A program made the translations under genes and the position numbers. The notes beneath the pieces were generated by a model. That model saw only the letters and a list, made by a program, of their open reading frames with translations, did not search any database and had not been told where the DNA came from. Below are positions 35,140-46,800 of a DNA stretch of 64,000 nucleotides, in pieces; the stretch's first letter is position 1, and every line of letters begins with the position of its first letter. The stretch is from the NCBI RefSeq assembly GCF_022458985.1, contig NC_061779.1:11482501-11546500 (forward strand), read 5' to 3'. This DNA is from Mugil cephalus. Its lineage: Eukaryota > Chordata > Actinopteri > Mugiliformes > Mugilidae.

Positions 35140-38100
35140 TCAGCTCCCTAGTCTCAGGGACTCAAACCAGCTTTGTGTCCTGAGTCTGACAGAGCCTCTG
35201 TCTGCCTGAGCTTTAAGCCACTGCTCGACCGGAGACTCTCCGTTCATGTAACCTGAAAAGAGATGAATAACAGAGAGGCTCATTGTGGAAAGCAAACAGA
35301 GTGCTCCGTGTTTATACACTTGTTTGAGCGAATAAACACGGAGTTAATTTACTTAATGAACAGCGCCACAGTGGAGCGCTGTACTGAAAAGTAATAGCTT
35401 ACCAGTAAGTGTGCTGTGGCCTTGAGTGGTGTTGTTTTCTACTTTATGCAGAACAACCTCTGGGCCGATATCCAGCGACGCGCCACGCAGCTCCACCCCG
35501 GCTCTTAACGAGGACGGGACACGCACGCTCACTGGTCCTATGTTACGATGCGGCGTGAGGCGTAAAGAAAAACAATGACTCAAAAGATAAAAGCAGCACA
35601 CTGGAAGGAAAGCTGAGGCTCATACGGTGAATATCATCCTCGCACTGTGTGTTTACCTTCCTGACTGTGGAGGTCAGCGCTGCCGCCGTCTCCTACATAG
35701 ACATCAATGCCTCCGCTGTGAGATGAAACCTTCAGAAAACTATTTGAACCGTCTGCAAAAAAGCAAAAGCAAGCCTCAGGTGTTTTGTGTTTATCGGCCG
35801 CTGATGAATACCATACGCAGGTCATTGTCCGGTCGGTCAGTCTGCTTACCTATGACTGTATCTCCAGACACATTCTTCACAGTAGTTTTGCCTTAAAAAA
35901 AAAAACAACAAAAAAAACAAGTTAATGATTTATCCAATTAGTTTCTGCTAAAGTAGATATGTATGATTTATAATTTAAAGAATGGTTTCTGTCCCGGACT
36001 GTACGTTTAGAAAATCTGCATCACTGAAGTCATCGAGATAATTGTTTCCATGTATGCTATGATAAGAGGCTCGTCTGTATCAGGAAGGAATTAAAATTCT
36101 GTGCGGATGACACATTTTCTTTACTTAATGGGTCTGTTTTGTTTTCTGCTTCCCAGAACAGTTTTTGTTATTGTTTCTTTTTTACACAATACAACTTATT
36201 AGTTTTATAGCGAATGAAAAAACAAATAACAAATTGAGAAATTTGTGATGAACTGCAAACACACTGGAGCTATATCTGGTCTGTTTTTGATTCGAGCCCA
36301 GGAATGCAGATCTTTACTGAGCCGGTTAACGTAAAGCAGCTGTGCACCGAAATGCACTTGACATTAAAGGCAAACAATTCTCCTTCTGTAGAGAACTCCA
36401 AAATAATAAGTGAATACATCTAGATTCTTTCCACCCTATGCTGTAAATACTTGATTCTTATTTTATTCACTTCATAAAAAAAGAAAAAAGGGAAAGACAC
36501 ATTTGTGGGGGGTATTTTTTTTTTATCGACATATTAAGTTATGACTTGATCTTGTCTGTAACAGTAACCAAAACATATGTTTTAGATGCAGGTTCACCGT
36601 TTAGTTGCCGTTTGCTCACCGTGCACATGTCCCAGTTCTACTCTCCCTGAGCAGGAGGAGACACAGCTGGACTCGGCGTAGATGGCTTTGACCTTCAGAG
36701 GGCCGCGCTCTGTCGACACGTTCATCTCGGTGCCCTGGAGCTTCTTGACATCCACTGCCTGCAAACATACACCCGATCACTGCATGCGGCTGTAGAGAGG
36801 TGGTGCATGATTTCAACTTATTCAATCTTTAAGAGAGACGAGGCAACACAACCCCGACTGCTGCTCGCACGTAAGTCAGGCTGCTGCTGCCCCCTAATGA
36901 CAGACGGGTGTAAGAGCAAAACGTCCCAATAACTGATGTCCACCTTACACTGTCTCCGCGTGTGCTGATGTCCACGTTGCCATGGATCGTGCCCACACCT
37001 GTAACATGTCCTCCACGGCTCTGCACCACAACCTGATGACCCTGAGAGAGGACAAACAACAGTGAGAGGACCAGAGGGACAGCGTCAGTGTAAAACAACG
37101 TCCTTTAAGTCAGAAATCCTCTTGAAAGAGCAGAAAACTCTCAGTGCAGTGCCAATGTTCGCAGTCATGTCTGCTTATACACACCAATCAGCCATAACAT
37201 TATGACCAGTTAAAGGCGAACTGGATAATTCAGTGGGTGGGATATATTAGACAGCATTTTTTCTTCTCAAAGGTGATGTTGGAAGCAGGAAAACTGGACA
37301 AGAGGAAGAATTTGACACATTTTAATGGCCAGACGACTGGGTCACGACTGGGTCAGAGCATCTCCATGACTGCAGCTCGTGTGGTGTGTTCCCTGTCTGC
37401 AAAGATCAGTAGCTATCAAAAGTGATCCCAGGAAGGAAAAAGAGTGATGGATGTGGGAGACGAGCAACTGTGGCTCAGATTACTGAGAGTTTAAGTTAAT
37501 GCTGGTTCTAATAGAGTGGTGTCCGGCACAGGGTGCATCACAGTTTGTTTTCCACCATGCATTTACAATGGGCACATGATCATAAGAAACTGAAGAAAAT
37601 AGCCTGGTCTAATGAGACCCACTTTTTATGAGTGGTTTGAGGGAAAACAATGACTTTAAGGTGTTGTTTTGGTCTTCAAATTCCATAGATCTTAATCCAA
37701 TCAACCATCTGCGGGATGTGCTGGACAAATGATTCTGAACCATGGGGGCCCCTCCTTGCAACTTGTCACACTGAAAAAGATGTACTGCTAACGTCCTAGT
37801 ACCAGACACCAAAGCACATCTTCAGAGGTCTAGAGGAGTCTGTGCTTCGACCGGTCACCAGCGTTGAGTAGTTAATTTCATCTTTAGGTTTTTTAAGACG
37901 CCGCTTTTCTACTATGATCCAGTTTTAAATGTTGTTATACAAAACATAAGCTGTACCCCGATTAATCACCCACATGTCAGCCAGTACTAAAGTAATGTTT
38001 GTGTTTTTATGTGAAGTTGAATATTTGCACAAACTGGTGTCATACTTGTGCATCTCTAGTTTAAAATGTATTTGTTTACTACCTACCTACCTTGACAGAG

Positions 38101-38738
38101 TGCAGTAAGCAGTTGCCCATTTCAGTTTGCACCTTGCAGATATCACACTCCATTTTCCTCACTTGCACGCTGCCTTTTCCTTGAGTTGTAATGAAGAGAT
38201 CTGGCAGTAAAACACAATATAACACTTGTGATCAGTGACGCCCTCTGTTGCAGAGCTGCTCATCCATAGCTGCGTCATTGCTTCTAACGAGGGACTTACT
38301 ACTTTTGATCGGTGCTGTCATCTCAATCGACACGTCGCTGTCGAGCTTCTCGGCGGAGATCAGCAGCTCGTTGCTCTCTGCATCATAGTGGACGTGCAGG
38401 TGGTCCAGATCGACCTCCTGCTCCGTGTCTGGCCGGCGGACAGTCACGAAGGCTCGGTCAGCCTCGGGATAAGTGTGAGGGTCCAGAGGCTGGATGGAGA
38501 TGTTGCAGCCTAAATGGGCCCGGACGGTGCTGAAGGGACTGACGGCCAGAGCCCACTGCTTCAGAGGTCGATTCTCCTCCTCACGAGTTGGAGACTTGTC
38601 GGTGGCGGAGATGGAGAAGAGGGACCGTGGAGTATGGGGAGGACACCGGGGGACAGTGGGGGTCCTGGGACTGAGTGTCAGGGACCAGCAGCGGAGAAGT
38701 CCGACACATCCCCGCTGACACGACGATCTCATAAACAT
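35140..38738 (-). CDS. fam185a: FAM185A, DUF4097-type beta-helix protein
   Basis: Eight exons on the minus strand: 38300-38738 (start ATG at 38738), 38091-38200, 36949-37041, 36620-36758, 35850-35891, 35657-35752, 35403-35537 and 35140-35252 (stop TGA). They give 388 residues, against about 392 in human. The sequence follows human FAM185A block by block: ECDICKVQTEMGNCLLHSVK, GGHVTGVGTIHGNVDISTRG, VDVKKLQGTEMNVSTERGPL, SSHSGGIDVYVGD, VSVRVPSSLRAGVELRGASL, and the end RLRTQSWFESLRL. The repeated G-x-V/I-x-G patterns fit the putative adhesin (DUF4097) beta-solenoid. The first 40 residues are Arg/Ser/Cys-rich without acidic residues and could be a mitochondrial presequence (inference). The molecular function is unknown. 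The position beside fbxl13 is the same as in human 7q22. Intron 2 carries a Tc1 relic. Confidence 0.92.
37182..37865 (+). mobile_element. Decayed Tc1/mariner transposon in a fam185a intron
   Basis: It begins with the terminal sequence ATCAGCCATAACATTATGAC and keeps the order of a fish Tc1 element: GTGGGTGGGATATATTAGAC, a start-like GGACAAGAGGAAGAATTTGA, GACGACTGGGTCAGAGCATC, TAGCTATCAAAAGTG, and the 3' blocks CTTAATCCAATCAACCATCT, GCGGGATGTGCTGGACAAAT and TTCAGAGGTCTAGAGGAGTC. The middle part is deleted and frames are broken, so it is a fossil. The right inverted repeat is not clear. Confidence 0.8.
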
Positions 38739-39125
38739 CTCGGGTCACCTTCCGGTAAACCAGCTCATCTACACTTTACTCTGCTGCTGTAAAAACTACA
38801 CAAACTAACTGACTTAAAACCACGCTGTCATTCAGGCAACATGAAGTCAATATTAGACCCAACGAACGAGACCGAGCACTTCCGGTATGAGCTTTCAAAC
38901 TAAAAGCGTCATATAGAACGTTTACAAAATAAAAATATGAATTGACACTAATATCAGTATTTTTTTTAGTACCCTAAATAAATAAATGCAGAATCTGTAG
39001 AATAAATTTTTGTCTATTCATGGTATTGCAAGTGTAAAAATGTTGATATTGACAATATATGCTTAAATCTGAACTTCCTAAATCATTTACTATTATTTTC
39101 TGTAATGAAAATAAGTACATTATAG

Positions 39126-39250
39126 ACTTAGACTTAGATAGACTTTAATCATCCACAAGGGACTGATCACAGTAGCATAGTTACAAATACCACTATTAAG
39201 AACCACGAGCAAAAATAAAGAAAAAGTAAAAATTAGCATATGAACACATG
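39126..39250 (-). repeat. Reversed LINE-like tail fragment
   Basis: GATAGACTTTAATCATCCAC and GGGACTGATCACAGTAGCAT follow the pattern of the dispersed fish tail seen near 15205 and 55855, more decayed. Confidence 0.45.
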
Positions 39251-39430
39251 TGCAAGCACCTTACTATTATTTCCATATACACAGTGTGCATTAACATTTT
39301 GAAGTGCATTTTAACACCATAAGCAACTGCTGATTTATTATTATACCCAAAGTCATCTAATGTTTTGTGCAATGTGAACAGTTGTTATGTGGGAATACAG
39401 CCCAGTTTTATTGTGTGTGTGTATTTTATA

Positions 39431-39463
39431 TTAATTAATTAATTAATTAATTAATTAATTTAT
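39431..39463. repeat. TTAA/TAAT microsatellite
   Basis: A run of about eight ATTA units in the fam185a-fgl2 intergenic region. Confidence 0.9.
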
Positions 39464-40858
39464 CTTTGGATTTATTCAGCAAATAAGCACTAAGTTATAT
39501 AATGGATTCCTTAGATATTGACATAGGGCGAGATGAGCATGCATCAAGTTTGGAAAATAAAACAGGTCCCTTGTAACATACATTATACTGCATGTGTTAT
39601 GTTATATTTTGTTAGTAAATGCTGATTTATGAACACATTTCTATTAAGTCAGCATCAGGGCTGCACATTTCAGTCTCTTTTTTTCTAGCACATCAGTTAC
39701 CTTTATGGTTATTTGTTAAATTTATATAGTTGTGATTTTATTTTGACAACAAAATGATTCACTTCCTCCCTTCGCCTGCATCTTTCTAATAACCTTGACA
39801 GACCGGATTTATAAGCTTGTATAAATTTAGAGCCGCCCTTCTTCTGGTCTTGTCCAACCAGTAGGCTCGGTCTGGTCGCATCGCATGTGACGCCGGTCTC
39901 GCCGCAGAGGCTGTCGGGATATTGAGTCTTTCTTCTTGTCCAATAATAATAAATACGCTCAGTGGTCCATACTACGCGTCGCCGATTCAGTGTATACTAA
40001 TATTGTGCACCGAAACTGTATGTGTGGCATTAAATGTACCAAAATAATATAAAAAGTAAATATATGCATTCATTTATTTATAAAATGTGACATTAATTGA
40101 TAAGGGAGTACAGAGTAAACGTAATCACTTTGTTTAGTAAATACGTAAACAAATAGTCAAAGAGTGATTAATTAATAAGAACATTTTTAAACTAATTCCT
40201 ACATATATTTATAATAAATCTGTTGCGATTAATAAATGCATATTTATTTGTTTATTTATTTACTGGGTGATTTATGGATAGGTTTAGTTTGACAGTGTTG
40301 CTCATCCACTCGCTCGTCGACTCTTTTGTAGTGATGCTGATTTGAATTTTTTGTGCTGTGTGTTTACACTTATTTTTTTGGAGGACACAAAACAGACTTT
40401 ATGTAAATCCATTTTTATTAATCTTAACAAATCAAACAATTACAAAACATCCCAGACAGCTTTAATCAACTATCAACTGGCCCCTCGGTACGGTAATAAA
40501 AAGTTGCTACTTACCCGTCAGAATCAGATTGTCACTGATAGAAAAATAACTCTTTCACAAATTCCTTTCTCGACACAAAAAAAGGAATGACTATAAAATA
40601 CTAGATAACATACAATGTGACCAGGACTCTATCCTCTGCATGTACATCCTCAGCAAATTTCATGTCATACTGTAAACAGACAGCTTTCTGCAGATTCAAA
40701 CGCCACAAGGCGGCAGCAGTGCGTTAATAGTTTATAATAACTGTGTGGAGAGTACAATGGGTTTTATTAAACTTGTAAGGAATATCTTTGGAGCTTAAGT
40801 TAATATTTAGATCATTGATGTTTGTTTTTGGTTTTCCAACATGCACTGGAGCTGGAGT

Positions 40859-43800
40859 TCATGGTGCAAAGCCTTTGGGTCTGATCATCATCCTGACTGA
40901 TTTAAAAGAGTGTCTCTCGTTGGTGGGGTAATACTCTGATGATATGTTGTGCCACGTCCCCCAGAAAATCCCATCCCGGACTCCTTTGTACTTCCCAACA
41001 TAGTATCTCCCGTTGAGGTTGGCAGCCATGCAGGCGTCAAACCACCACCCGGAGCTGTAGTAGGCTCCGCAGTTCCCGGATGGGTAGCGGTCGTTGTCCT
41101 TATCCGGTGTGGTGAACGCCCTGTTGTTGTGGTCGTACCTTTTGTTGAAGCGAAGAGCATCCCCCGCGGTGCCAGAGTAACCCCCCACCGTCAACCTGAA
41201 ACGCAGCCGTTCACTCGCCACTCGGAACAGCTCGTACTGCGCATGCTCCCTCTTGCCGTCGAAGTCCTCCAGGTCCACCCGCAGCCCCATGTCCCTGTCG
41301 CGGGTCAGCAGGTGGATCATGTGGTTGCCCAGCCAAAACTCTCCTCCGTCCAGCTCCCCGAAGCCGGACTGGTACTCCGCCCAAGTGCGGTTGAAACTCA
41401 CGCTGCCGTCCTGCCTTCGCTGCAGCAGGGTCCATCCTCCGCCATCACTCTCCATGTCACAAAACACCGGGAAGCTCCTGCTGCGGAGGTCAGGGGTCAC
41501 CAGGTACACTCCGCTCTTTGTCTCTCCTCTGAGCAGGTGGTCTGAGCAGTCTCTGGGCACTGTGGAAAAGACGATTGATGTGATCATGACCTCTCTTTGC
41601 TTAACAGTCCTCAAAACAAGCAGTATGTAATAAATGATCTAATAAATCATCGTTTTTCTTGCACCTTGCAGGTGAAATTATCATCTCACAGCTGCAATGT
41701 AGCCGTGAAATGTGTTGGATGAGGTTAAAAGTGCACCAGGTCAGTGCAAAACTACCTTTTCCACAATAAAAAGGTTAGTGTTTCTGATGGACCTCCAGAG
41801 TAGAAAAAACAACAGAGCTTTTAAACAAAATGTAAAAGTAGTTTAAAAGTTGTAAATTAGATCTAAATACATTTTTTTCTTATTAAAAATTGGTTAATAA
41901 TATGCAATATAATGAATGACGTGCTGAGTAGATGGAGAAATCATGTCACCCCTCTCCTATCACTGTAAGAAGAAGGCTGATAGTTGTTGACTAATTCATT
42001 TGCAATATCTGTTAATAAATATTTATTTATTGTCTTCATTCACCAAAGGCTCCACGGAAGCATGCCTTAAAGCTGTTAGCACACCCGTGCATACTTGTGG
42101 TTTTCTCCCCACGCGCATGTTGAGCCACACATTTTGCGGACACATGTGGATTCCTCCTCTGACAAATAATAACCATGATGTGTGGCACACAAAGATGAGC
42201 TCAGACCACATCACTGTATTACAGTTTGTTATTGGAAGATCATTAAAATTTATTGTGTTATCCTCTTCCTTAAATTCCTTTCTGCTCAGCTCATCATCAA
42301 TTGTTGTTTGTGAGTGAGTAATAGCGTTATGAAGAGACAAACACTAATGTCTAACAGCTCTTCAACAGCTTTTCATTGTTGACTGATGCGGTTTCATTAA
42401 AACATTTTTATTTCTACAAGGTGGGCTGAAATTTTCGAATGGCAGTTTTACGAGAAGTTGCATGTGATTTGTTTTAGTTTGTCTTGTCTATTTTGTGCAG
42501 AAAAAAAAAACATTTATTTAAATTGACAAAAAGTTAAATTTACATTTTTGAATAAAATTAATCTCTATGACAGTGGGAAATGTTATGTCTTGCCTTTAGA
42601 TGGTAGCGGTGTTGGCGGTTCTGTCCCGTCAGGCTGGCTGCCTCCCTGGGTGTCCTTGGGGTGCTCTTTTGTGTACCTGTTTGGTGGTCTTCCATTTGGA
42701 TTCAAGCTGTTATTGAGGAAAGCAGCCACCTGGTTGATCTTTACACGCAGCTCCCGTGCACTGGGAGTGGAAGCCTCTACAGCCAGAGGCTGGGGGCCAG
42801 AGGTGGCTGAGGTTGTTGACCTGGAATCAGGTCTTAGTGTGGAGGTGGTCTCAGGACTGGGGGAAGGGACCACGGTTGTAGTTTGGCTCGTTGTGGTCTC
42901 CTCCACTTTGTGTAGTGTCTTGGTTTGTGAGCTGGAGTCAGATTCGGACATTTGATTTGGGTTTGCAGACTCTGGACTGGTGCTAGGGGTAACAGTTGGA
43001 GGGATCCCATGGACGATTTTGTTTGGTCTCATTGTCGATGGGATTGATGGTGGTTTAGTGGCTGTTTGAGGCCTCAGATCAGACATAGTCCTGCTGTTTG
43101 GGCTCATTGTGACATCTTCAGGGAGGCTGTGATGGTTAGTGAAGGGTCCAGTTTCCAGGCTGTTGGAGGTCTTTGGACTCAGAGTAATAGTTTTCCTCGT
43201 GCTGGGACTGACCTCTGTGTCCTCTGGGGAATGAGCCACTTCAGGGGCCGGTTTTATAGGGCCAGATGTGGGTGTCATGTTGGTTAGAGAGTTTTGGATG
43301 TCGTCTGACGTAGTCCAGCTGATCTGAGGAGGATCTGAATGTGTTTTGGCCTTTGGATTTGGCTTTGGCTGCACTGCTGATTTTGGACGTTGAACAGGTA
43401 CTGCTCCTGGCTTGACTGCAGGTCTGGTTGGTGGTCTGAATCGGGAGGGAGGCCTCGGTTTGGATGTTTTGTTGAACTCTGCTTTGGGGACTTCATCAGG
43501 CACAGAGTTGGGACTGAGATGAGGTATTTGGCCAGGCCTGAGTGTTATAACACTCTGATTGGTTTGTGGTCCTTGGTCATTTTTAGGCTTAACATTTGGT
43601 TTAGTCTTTAAGTCAGTCACAGGTTTTGAATGTTTTTGCTTCGGTTTAGGCATCTGGCCAGGTTTAGGTTTTTGGCCAGGGATTCTCTGACCTGTGATTC
43701 TCTGACCTGGGATTCTTTGGCCCGGTATTCTCTGGCCTGGGATTTTCTGGCTGGGTTGCGGCCTTTGGTCAGAGGTTACATTAGCGCCATTGAGTGTAAT

Positions 43801-46800
43801 TTTCTTTCCTGGTTTTAAGTCTTGATTGGATTTAGTCTCTGTTGAGGGATTTTCATCAGATTTCGGCTCATTTTGAGGCTTTTCGTTGAGTTTTGGTGCA
43901 GAGGTAGCTGTTTCACTTCTTTCAGATTCAGGCTCTTGGAAAGGTTTGGGAGATCGGTTTGGTTCAAATCTTTCACCAGCTGTTTTGTTTTCTTCACTTT
44001 TTCTCTCATTTTCAGGTGTTTGCTTTTGTACAGCCTTGTCATTCTTAGAGTAGTGAACCCATTTATTCTCAGGTTCAGAGGTTGGATTAACACCTGGGAT
44101 TTCATCAGACTCCTGTCCTCCTTGGTCAGTTGGAGGATATTTGTCAGAGTGTTTCACAGTTGGAGGTCTTTGATGAGACGCTGGTCTGCGAGCAGGAGTC
44201 ACAGGCTTTTGATGAGACTTGGGGTTTTGACTAGGGAGTTTGTTTTGATCGGGCGCACTGTCTTCATAATTTTTAGGATTTTTTGGATTCTGGCCAGTTG
44301 GTAAAGTACCAAGTGGAATTGTTGGGTCAGGTTCGGATATTTGGTCTTGTTTTGGATCGTGAGGTTGGGTGGCTGTGGGTTTGTGGTGAGAAGGCTTCTG
44401 CTTTTGGTTGTATTTTGTTTTTGTGTCTGGAGAAGGAGTTTGGTCGGGTTTATGGTCATCCCTAGGATTGTTTTTCAGGTTTTGGTCAACTGGTAAATTA
44501 CCAGGTGGAGTTGTTTGGTCAGGTTCAGGTATTTGGTCTTTTTTTGGATTGTGGATGTGCATAGATTGAGTGGTTGTGGGTGTGTGGTGAGAAGGTGTCT
44601 GTTTTTGGTCATATTTAGTTTTTGTGTCTGTAGAAATAGGTTGGTCGGGTTTGCGGCCATCCCTAGGATTGTTTTTCAGATTTAGGTCAACTGGTAAAGT
44701 ACCAGGTGGAGTTTTTTGGTCAGGCTCGGATATTTGGTCTTGTTTTGGATCATGGGTGTGTATAGGTTGGATGGTTGTAGGTTTGTGGTGAGAAGGTGTC
44801 TGTTTTTGGTCGTATTTTGTTTTTGTGTCTGTAGAAGGACTTTGGTCAGGTTTACGGTCATTCCTAGGATTGTTTTTCAGATTAAGGTCAACTGGTAAAG
44901 TACCAACTGGAGTTTTTTGGTCTTGTTCGGGATCTTGGATGGGTATAGGTTGGATAGTTATAGGTTTCTGATGAGAAGGTGTCTGTTTTTGGTCATATTT
45001 AGTTTTTGTGGCTGGAGAAGGAGTTTGGTCGGGTTTGCGGCCATCCCTAGGATTGTTTTTCAGATTTTGGTCAACTGGTAAAGTACCAGGTGGAGTTTTT
45101 TGGTCAAGCTCGGATATTTGGTCTTGTTTTTGATCTTGAATGGTTATAGGTTGGATGGTTGTAGGTTTGTGCTGAGAAGGTGTCTGCTTTTGGTCGTATT
45201 TTGTTTTTGCGTCTGTAGAAATAGTTTTGTTGGGTTTGCGGCCATCCCTAGGATTGTTTTTCAGATTTTGGTCAACTGGTAAAGTACCAGGTGGAGTTTT
45301 TTGGTCAGGCTCGGATATTTGGTCTTGTTTTGGATCATGGGTGTGTATAGATTGGATGGTTGTAGGTTTGTGGTGAGAAGGTGTCTGTTTTTGGTCGTAT
45401 TTTGTTTTTGTGTCTGTAGAAGGAGTCTGGTCGGGTTTACGGTCATTCCTAGGATGGTTTTTCAGATTTAGGTCAACTGGTAAAGTACCAGGTGGAGTTT
45501 TTTGGTCAGGCTCGGATATTTGGTCTTGTCTTGGATCATGGATGTGTATAGGTTGGATGGTTGTAGGTTTGTGGTGAGAAGGTGTCTGTTTTTGGTTGTA
45601 TTTAGTTTTTTTGTCTGGAGAAGGAGTTTGGTCTGGTTTACGGCCAATCCTAGGGTTTTTTTGTTTTTGGTCTTCTTCACGCCTAATTCCAGGTCTCTGC
45701 TTTTCACCAGGCTTTAGTCCTTGACCTGACACAGGTTTCTCACCAGTCTTAGCATTTGAGCTGCCGTTCTTTTTAGCCGTCCATCTGTGACCTGTAGCTC
45801 TGGGGATTGTAGTCGTGGTAGTTGTGGTTGAGCTGATGTGATCCTGGAAGCTTGCCCCAGGCCTTACCCTGGAGTTGACTGTAGTGGTGGCACTAGTTGT
45901 CTGTTGTCCATGTCCGCCCAGTGTGCTTACTGTGGCAGAGTCTGAATTAAGGCTTGGGGGCTCAGGAATATGAGCTGCTCCAAGGCCTGTGCTTTGGGTT
46001 GGTCCATAATTAGTTACTGTCACGTGGCTGACATCTGTGATCAAATCTAAAGTGGAACTGGGCAAAGGAGTATATGGAAGAGATGACGTAAAGATTGTAG
46101 CTTTGTTTGAGTCCATGGGCTCAGGCCTTGAAGCTATGGTAGAATGAGTAGTCGGGCTGATTGAAACTAAGTCTGTGCTTTCAATTGCTTTGTTGGATGC
46201 TAATTCTCCATCACCGTCTCTCTGCACACTCTCTGTTTTTTCTTCTTCTGTTTTGATCTCCTTTCCCGTCGTCCTTCTCTCTCCCTCCACCGCCCCCTCT
46301 TTTATAGTCCTCTCTTTTTCTGTGTGCCCAATGGTTTCAGTCTGTTTTAGGTTCTCATTATTTCGCTCCACTTTTATTCCCTCTTCCATTTCCTTTTTCC
46401 TCTCCTCCCTGTGCTGCGCTTGCTCCTCATCTGTATGCTGACCGTTGTCCTCAGACATCTTTATTCTATCATCAGCTTCAGTTTGGGTCTCTGTCTCTGT
46501 TTCCTTTGTCTCATCTTGCCACACGTGACGGTCACTTTCTCCTGGTTTCTCTTTATTTTTCACTTTAGTGGTCATTTTTCTTTCTTTTCCATTCTCCAAC
46601 TCTTGATATCCCTTTGAATTCCCCTTTTCTGCATTTCCTTTATTCCTGTCTGTCTCCCTGTTATTTTTGTCAGCAACCCTTTCTGTCATCGTATTGACTG
46701 TTCCCTCATTTCCATCAGCAGTTGACACATTTCTCTGTCCCAGTTTGTCCTTATCTTTTGACCCCTCCGTCTGAGTTTTTCCATCTGTTACTGACTCTTT

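Larger units (their letters stand above)
38739..40858. other. Intergenic region between fam185a and fgl2
   Basis: The region holds the fam185a upstream side and the fgl2 3' UTR. It is AT-rich. A reversed retroposon-tail fragment lies at about 39126-39250 and a TTAA-type microsatellite at about 39431-39463. No coding frame with family resemblance was seen. Confidence 0.55.

Noticed and set aside
42700..42725. A GT donor (CAAACAG followed by GTACAC) near the end of fgl2 exon 1
   Set aside because: It is in phase 2, while exon 2 needs phase 1; joining it would destroy the fibrinogen frame.
43870..44305. Plus-strand open frames opposite fgl2 exon 1
   Set aside because: They mirror the biased codons of the minus-strand repeats and change with each repeat unit.
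44265..45660. Regular 201-bp repetition considered as a satellite or CRISPR-like array
   Set aside because: Units are contiguous, protein-coding and in frame, with no spacers; it is a coding tandem repeat.
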